Origin: Sinorhizobium saheli
GTDB lineage: Bacteria > Pseudomonadota > Alphaproteobacteria > Rhizobiales > Rhizobiaceae
Length of the DNA: 64,000 bases
Assembly (NCBI RefSeq): GCF_001651875.1
Contig: NZ_LNQB01000102.1
Coordinates: 220,196-284,195, forward strand
Direction of reading: 5' to 3'
This document shows positions 57,640-64,000 of this stretch, in pieces. The first letter of the stretch is position 1; every line of letters starts with the position of its first letter. Position numbers and translations under genes: made by a program. Under the pieces are notes generated by a model. It ran no database searches. It was given only the letters and a program-made list of their open reading frames with translations, and was not told where the DNA came from.

Positions 57640-57976
57640 CTCACACCTCCCGCAGAGCATCGCGCCCTCGACGGAGAGCGCCCAGTATGCTCCGATTTCA
57701 AAAGGGCTGCTTGCATGTCTCCTCAAATCGACCTCGATCCAGGGACAAGGACATGCAGCAAGTCAAAGTGCTGCAGCGACCTTTGCGCATCTGACAGGAC
57801 GCGGGCGTCGCAGGGCGCTCTCACGCTTCCCTGTACCGACGCTCCAGGGCGCCCGGACGCCTGCCGTGCAACGACTCCTGACTGCAACCCGTGCCGCCTT
57901 TCGCGGCAAGCTGCGAAGTATAATCCCGCGGTCTGAACCGAACAACTGCGCCGGCGAACGGGCGGTAGCGCGTACG
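57640..57976. other. Intergenic region with a REP-like copy
   Basis: This 337-base gap between the GYD gene and the rpoD terminator is largely occupied by the repeat at 57712-57818. The rest contains GC-rich dyads but no ORF with family support. Confidence 0.4.
57712..57818. repeat. REP-like palindrome, inverted copy
   Basis: GCATGTCTCCTCAAATCGAC, then GACATGCAGCAAG, then AAAGTGCTGCAGCGACCTTT and GCGCATCTGACAGGACGCG correspond in reverse orientation to the element at 10701-10808. Confidence 0.6.
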
Positions 57977-58005
57977 CAAAAAAGCCGGGCACCAGGCCCG
58001 GCTTT
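57977..58005 (-). terminator. rpoD terminator
   Basis: The stem GCCGGGC / GCCCGGC (57984-58002) with a 5-base loop is followed on the minus strand by TTTTTTGCG. It lies about 27 bases after the rpoD stop. Confidence 0.88.
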
Positions 58006-58031
58006 GATGACTTTCATCCGTTGAAATCTGC

Positions 58032-60086
<2,055 letters not shown>

Positions 60087-60545
60087 TTATCGTCGCTTTC
60101 CTTGTCGCAACCGGCCGGGCATCCTGTGCCAATGCCGCTCGGAGGTCCGGGCACGCCGCGTACCCGCCACCGACTTATTACCCCTGACGTAACGGGATGA
60201 TGTTTAATTCCTGATTAACCACGACAGCGATCGCGGTGAACGGGCAAGCTTCGACAGTCCTGCCACTGAAACGTCCCTGGCATGATTTCCTATCCGCCGT
60301 ACCATGTCGCCATTTCTGCTTGAAATGGTGATTCCCAGAAATTTTGATCCCGTCAAGCATTTCCGGCGAAAAACCGCGCAAATCGCCAAAAAACCCTAAT
60401 TGGTGGGATTTGCACGGTTCATCAGCTTTCGCTCAACATGTAGGAGCGGCCCATTAAAAGACAAGAGGCGGGCTTCCTCTTGTCAAGCGTCATCGAGATG
60501 GACGCAGGCGATCCTGGGCGCCGAAAAGAGCGGGCAGCCGGCGGA
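60087..60545. other. Intergenic region upstream of rpoD
   Basis: This 459-base region between the GFA gene stop and the rpoD start holds the rpoD promoter on the minus strand. CTTGACGGGATCAAAATTTC near 60336-60357 (minus strand) could be a -35 region, but no good -10 follows at 17 bases. AT-rich stretches near 60195-60225 and 60390-60410 are noted. No gene or RNA was recognised. Confidence 0.4.
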
Positions 60546-60890
60546 TCACGCCGAACGGCCGTCGTATTTCACGATCTTGACGCTTTCCAGGTCGAATTCG
60601 GGGAGGCATCTAAGATTGACCGCCGCCATCTTGCCATGCGGCCCGTCGCCTTCGGCAAAGGGCGCGATGCCGCAATTCGCACAGAAATGGTGGTGAATGG
60701 CCCGCTTGTTGAAGAGATAGGTCGAGAGCTTCGCTTCCGGCGTCCTCAGCGTCAGCTTCTCGCGCGGAACGAATGCCAGCAGCGAGCCGCGCCGCCGGCA
60801 CATGGAGCAATTGCAGTCAATCGCTTCCTCGAACGTACCTTCGACCTCGAACGCGATCTGCCCGCAATGGCAGCTTCCCTCATAGCGCAT
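60546..60890 (-). CDS. GFA/CENP-V family protein (glutathione-dependent formaldehyde-activating-like)
   Basis: The product has 114 residues from the ATG at 60890 (GAGGAGGAATGC upstream). The zinc-ligand cysteines are in place: CHCGQ near residue 8, CNCSMCRRRG near 30 and HHFCANCGIAPF near 75. The name comes from Gfa, which speeds the addition of formaldehyde to glutathione, but most family members are uncharacterised. It lies 41 bases after tdh on the same strand, so it may be the third gene of the kbl-tdh run. Confidence 0.88.
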   Translation of the reverse strand: MRYEGSCHCGQIAFEVEGTFEEAIDCNCSMCRRRGSLLAFVPREKLTLRTPEAKLSTYLFNKRAIHHHFCANCGIAPFAEGDGPHGKMAAVNLRCLPEFDLESVKIVKYDGRSA

Positions 60891-60931
60891 GCATTCCTCC
60901 TCGTTCAACGCAGCAATCGCCGCTCGTTCTC

Positions 60932-61969
60932 TCACATCCAGTCCATCACGACCTTGCCGGAATTGCCGGAGCGCATCGCCTCGAAGCCGTCGCGGAAATC
61001 GTCGATGCCGATGCGATGGGTGATGATCGGCGAAAGGTCAAGGCCGCCCTGCACGAAGGCGATCATCTTGTACCATGTCTCGAACATTTCGCGGCCGTAG
61101 ATGCCCTTCAGGTTGAGCATCTTGAAGATGACCTTGTTCCAGTCGATCTCGAAGCCCGCGGGGGCGATGCCGAGGATCGCGATCTTGCCGCCATTGTTCA
61201 TCTTGTCGATCATGTCGCGGAAGGCGGGTGCCGCACCCGACATCTCCAGCCCCACGTCGAAGCCTTCGGTCATTCCGATCGAGCGCATCACCTCCGCAAG
61301 GTTCTTCTTCGACGCATCGACGACGTAGTCGATGCCGACCCTGCGCGCGAGATCGAGGCGCACGGGATTGATGTCGGTGATCACCACCTTGCGGGCGCCC
61401 GAGCGCTTGGCGACCATGGCGCCCATGATGCCGATCGGCCCGGCGCCGGTGACGAGCACATCCTCGCCGACGAGGTCGAAGGACAGCGCCGTGTGCACGG
61501 CATTGCCGAAGGGATCGAAGATCGCGGCGATCTCGTCCGGCACGTCATCCGGGATCGACACCACATTATATTCCGGCAGGCAGACGAACTCGGCGAAGGA
61601 ACCCGGCCGGTTGACGCCGACGCCGAGCGTGTTGCGGCAAAGATGCCCCCGGCCCGCCCGGCAGTTGCGGCACTTGCCGCAGACGATGTGTCCCTCGCCG
61701 GAGACCCGCTCGCCGACATGATGTTTGGTGACGGCCGAGCCGACCTCCGCGATCTCGCCCATGAATTCGTGCCCGACCACCATCGGCACGGGAATGGTCT
61801 TCTGCGCCCATTGATCCCAGTTCCAGATGTGGACATCGGTGCCGCAGATCGCCGATTTCTTGACGCGGATCAGAACGTCGTTCGGCCCGATCTCCGGCAC
61901 CGGCACCCGCTCCATCCAAAGCCCGACCTCCGGCCTCGTCTTGACCAGCGCCTTCATCATGTTGGTCAT
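60932..61969 (-). CDS. tdh: L-threonine 3-dehydrogenase
   Basis: The 345-residue zinc-dependent alcohol dehydrogenase family enzyme has the catalytic zinc region [12 protein letters not shown] and [10 protein letters not shown], structural-zinc cysteines [15 protein letters not shown], the NAD motif [11 protein letters not shown], and [15 protein letters not shown] typical of Tdh. It oxidises threonine to 2-amino-3-oxobutanoate, which Kbl next door cleaves with CoA to glycine and acetyl-CoA. It is separated from kbl by a RIME element. Confidence 0.95.
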   Translation of the reverse strand: MTNMMKALVKTRPEVGLWMERVPVPEIGPNDVLIRVKKSAICGTDVHIWNWDQWAQKTIPVPMVVGHEFMGEIAEVGSAVTKHHVGERVSGEGHIVCGKCRNCRAGRGHLCRNTLGVGVNRPGSFAEFVCLPEYNVVSIPDDVPDEIAAIFDPFGNAVHTALSFDLVGEDVLVTGAGPIGIMGAMVAKRSGARKVVITDINPVRLDLARRVGIDYVVDASKKNLAEVMRSIGMTEGFDVGLEMSGAAPAFRDMIDKMNNGGKIAILGIAPAGFEIDWNKVIFKMLNLKGIYGREMFETWYKMIAFVQGGLDLSPIITHRIGIDDFRDGFEAMRSGNSGKVVMDWM

Positions 61970-62003
61970 CTCGACTCACTCCTCCGCGTCTCACGCAACT
62001 CTG

Positions 62004-62168
62004 CCCCTCACCCTAGCCCTCTCCCCGCAAGCGGGGAGCGGGGATCCCGCTGCGCTTGGCCGCACCCATATGCTCCAAGGCGCTGTTAGGCCGGCGCTCG
62101 GCAACTCGCGCTTTCGGCACCTACGTCCCCTCTCCCCGCGTGCGGGGAGAGGGTTAGGGTGAGGGGCA
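62004..62168. repeat. RIME-type element between tdh and kbl
   Basis: Inverted halves CTCACCCTAGCCCTCTCCCC and GGGGAGAGGGTTAGGGTGAG bracket the element, with inner stems CCCCGCAAGCGGGG and CCCCGCGTGCGGGG. The outer arms form a very long potential stem. It separates two genes of one pathway. Confidence 0.8.
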
Positions 62169-62175
62169 AACCCAC

Positions 62176-63363
62176 TCAAATCACCCCGAGCGCGCGGCCA
62201 ACCTCTTCGAACACGGCAATCGCCCGGCGCACGTCCGCTTCGCTGTGCGCCGCCGACATCTGGGTGCGAATGCGCGCCTGTCCTCGCGGAACCACCGGGA
62301 AAGAGAAGCCGATCACGTAGACGCCCTTCTCGAGCATGCGCGCCGCCATCTCCTGCGCCAGCGCCGCATCGCCGAGCATCACCGGAATGATCGGGTGCCC
62401 CTCGCCGGCCAGCGTGAAGCCGAGCTTTGCCATTTCGGCGCGAAAAAGGCTCGCATTGGCATAAAGGCGGCCGCGAAGCGCATCGCCGTTTTCGATCAGC
62501 TCGAAAACCTTGAGCGAGGCGGCCGCAATCACCGGTGCCAGCGTATTCGAGAAGAGATAGGGCCGCGAGCGCTGGCGCAACCAATCGACGACCTCGGCCT
62601 TGGCGGAGGTGTAGCCGCCGGAGGCGCCGCCGAGCGCCTTGCCGAGGGTGCCGGTGATGATGTCGACCCGGCCCTCGACGCCGCAATGTTCGGCGGAGCC
62701 GCGGCCGTGCTTGCCGACGAAGCCGACCGCATGGCTGTCATCGACCATGACCATGGCACCGTGTTTCTCCGCCAGGTCGCAGACGCCCTCGAGGTTGGCG
62801 ATGATGCCGTCCATGGAAAAGACGCCGTCGGTGGCGATCAGCTTGAAGCGGCTGCCTTCCGCCTTCTTCAGTTCCTCCTCCAGCGCCGCCATGTCGTTGT
62901 TGGCGTAGCGGAAGCGCTTGGCCTTGGAGAGGCGCACGCCGTCGATGATCGAGGCGTGGTTCAGCGCATCGGAGATGATGGCGTCCTCCTCGCCGAGCAG
63001 CGTCTCGAACAGGCCGCCATTGGCGTCGAAGCAGGAGGAATAGAGGATCGTGTCCTCCATGCCGAGGAAGGACGAGATTCGCGCCTCGAGCTGCTTGTGC
63101 TCCTCCTGCGTACCGCAAATGAAGCGAACCGAAGCCATGCCGTAGCCGTAACGGTCGAGCGCCTTCTTCGCAGCCTCGGCGAGCTCTTCATTGTCGGCGA
63201 GGCCAAGATAATTGTTGGCGCAGAAATTCAGGACGCGCTCGCCGGAAGCGACCTCGATTTCACCCGACTGCTTGGAGGTGATGACGCGCTCGGACTTGTA
63301 AAGCCCGGCCGTCTTCAGGCCCTCGAGTTCGGAACGCAGGTGGGAGAGGAAGGCTGAGGTCAT
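62176..63363 (-). CDS. kbl: 2-amino-3-ketobutyrate CoA ligase (glycine C-acetyltransferase)
   Basis: The 395-residue PLP enzyme of the alpha-oxoamine synthase family has [20 protein letters not shown], the His stack [34 protein letters not shown] with the cofactor Asp, and the Schiff-base Lys242 in [14 protein letters not shown]. It cleaves 2-amino-3-oxobutanoate with CoA to glycine and acetyl-CoA in threonine catabolism. It is the first gene of the kbl-tdh run. Confidence 0.95.
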   Translation of the reverse strand: MTSAFLSHLRSELEGLKTAGLYKSERVITSKQSGEIEVASGERVLNFCANNYLGLADNEELAEAAKKALDRYGYGMASVRFICGTQEEHKQLEARISSFLGMEDTILYSSCFDANGGLFETLLGEEDAIISDALNHASIIDGVRLSKAKRFRYANNDMAALEEELKKAEGSRFKLIATDGVFSMDGIIANLEGVCDLAEKHGAMVMVDDSHAVGFVGKHGRGSAEHCGVEGRVDIITGTLGKALGGASGGYTSAKAEVVDWLRQRSRPYLFSNTLAPVIAAASLKVFELIENGDALRGRLYANASLFRAEMAKLGFTLAGEGHPIIPVMLGDAALAQEMAARMLEKGVYVIGFSFPVVPRGQARIRTQMSAAHSEADVRRAIAVFEEVGRALGVI

Positions 63364-63473
63364 GGCGGACTGCTTTCAACAGAGGGTTTGTATAGACAAA
63401 TAGCACGATCACATGCCTTGCACAGCAAATTCTTGCGGCATTGTCGGGGCGAAACGCGCGGGATTCAAGCGTC

Positions 63474-63530
63474 TTCCGCGCCACCGACGCGGCGCTGCTG
63501 GATCCCTGTGACAAGCACAGGGATGAGGGC
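63474..63530. repeat. Rhizobial intergenic repeat, second family (copy B)
   Basis: TTCCGCGCCACCGACGCGGC and GGATCCCTGTGACAAGCACA, then GGGATGAGGG. It contains the dyad CCCTGTG / CACAGGG (63504-63522). It aligns with 55221-55274. Confidence 0.55.
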
Positions 63531-63576
63531 GGGATGATGGCACTTCGCTTGACCATGACAACTTTCACTTGCGGAC

Positions 63577-63894
63577 ATGCTGTCCAACATGCACGCTGCG
63601 GCCAATGAAGGTTATGTCTACATTCTGGCTTCCAAGCGAAACGGGACGCTCTACACGGGCGTCACGCGTGATTTGTCGCATCGTCTGTTTGAGCATCAAA
63701 ACGACCTGACGCCCGGCTTCACGTCGAAGTATGGCGTGAAGACGCTGGTCTGGTTTGAGGAGCATGACCTGCTGACCGCCGCCATCACCCGCGAAAAAAA
63801 CATTAAGAAATGGCCGCGGAAATGGAAGCTGAACCTGATAGAGCAGATGAACCCGGAGTGGGAAGACATCGCCCACTATCTGCATGGACTGTAA
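63577..63894 (+). CDS. GIY-YIG nuclease superfamily protein (UPF0213/YhbQ-like)
   Basis: The 105-residue protein has a single GIY-YIG fold: GYVYILASKRNGTLYTGVTR (the YIG half reads YTG, as in many members), Arg in RLFEHQND, the catalytic Glu in WFEEHDLLTAAITREKNIKK, and the C-terminal WPRKWKLNLIEQMNPEWEDI. Members are small, mostly uncharacterised putative endonucleases common in bacterial genomes. Met5 (63589) is an alternative start. An AAAAGCC / GGCTTTT hairpin lies downstream. Confidence 0.88.
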   Translation: MLSNMHAAANEGYVYILASKRNGTLYTGVTRDLSHRLFEHQNDLTPGFTSKYGVKTLVWFEEHDLLTAAITREKNIKKWPRKWKLNLIEQMNPEWEDIAHYLHGL

Positions 63895-63922
63895 AGTCAC
63901 TTCGCATGTCGGTCTCCGCTTA

Positions 63923-64000
63923 GCAGGCTGCTGAAAAAGCCCTCTGGCTTTTGGGTTTTCGCCGTGATTCCCTACGGCTGCAACAGAGGGACTGATTTGC
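63923..64000. mobile_element. Possible insertion-sequence end, cut by window edge
   Basis: GCAGGCTGCTGAAAAAGCCC and the AT-richer sequence that follows resemble termini of several IS families. AAAAGCC / GGCTTTT could also simply be a terminator for the GIY-YIG gene. No transposase is within the window. Confidence 0.3.

Overview
The window is high-GC DNA from an alphaproteobacterium of the Rhizobiaceae, most like Sinorhizobium/Ensifer. The reasons are the rpoD, GFA-family gene, tdh, kbl order at the right end, many rhizobial intergenic mosaic (RIME-type) palindromes, several ABC uptake operons with LysR regulators, and a cobalamin riboswitch in front of cbtB-cbtA. No complete transposase, phage gene or CRISPR array is visible. 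I infer a chromosomal location from the housekeeping genes.

1-26 kb is a nutrient-uptake and amine-catabolism region. It starts inside an NDP-forming acyl-CoA synthetase, overlapped by a convincing caiD (crotonobetainyl-CoA hydratase). Next comes a peptide/opine-type ABC importer whose two ATPases are fused, then a CocE-type hydrolase and an HSL-type hydrolase. A LysR gene precedes a PotD-A-B-C-like polyamine importer and an aminobutyraldehyde-type dehydrogenase. On the other strand lie an MttB-family methyltransferase without pyrrolysine and two overlapping FAD/GcvT demethylating dehydrogenases, divergent from a second LysR gene. CaiD plus MttB plus two dimethylglycine/sarcosine-type dehydrogenases suggests breakdown of carnitine- or betaine-like compounds.

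26-36 kb is mixed. It holds a membrane alpha/beta-hydrolase, a compositionally odd small ORF, an Lrp regulator divergent from a methionine gamma-lyase-like enzyme, a DUF1772 protein, the riboswitch with cbtBA, a glucoamylase-family protein co-directional with a FhuF-like reductase, and a DUF1194 von Willebrand factor A protein.

36.4-51 kb is the most unusual block. On the minus strand are a SARP/TPR regulator, a 74-residue peptide gene translationally overlapping a YcaO gene, a 71-residue ORF, and a roughly 1690-residue protein built almost entirely of Ser/Thr-rich eight-residue repeats. The octads form a higher-order unit of exactly 408 bp (17 octads). Divergent from it are a SPINDLY/OGT-type glycosyltransferase (GT41), a second probable glycosyltransferase split by a lectin-like insertion, and UDP-galactopyranose mutase. 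I infer an O-glycosylated giant repeat protein system, with a possible YcaO-modified peptide beside it. Two inverted copies of a roughly 55-bp element lie at the outer ends. A promoter-to-terminator unit behind the repeat gene looks like a small RNA.

51-64 kb returns to ordinary content: an outer-membrane barrel, tRNA-Ile2(CAU), a SIMPL protein, small secreted and enzyme-like ORFs, a lytic transglycosylase lipoprotein, a frameshifted DUF2066 gene, rpoD, a GFA protein, tdh, kbl and a GIY-YIG endonuclease-like gene. The window ends in sequence that resembles an insertion-sequence end.
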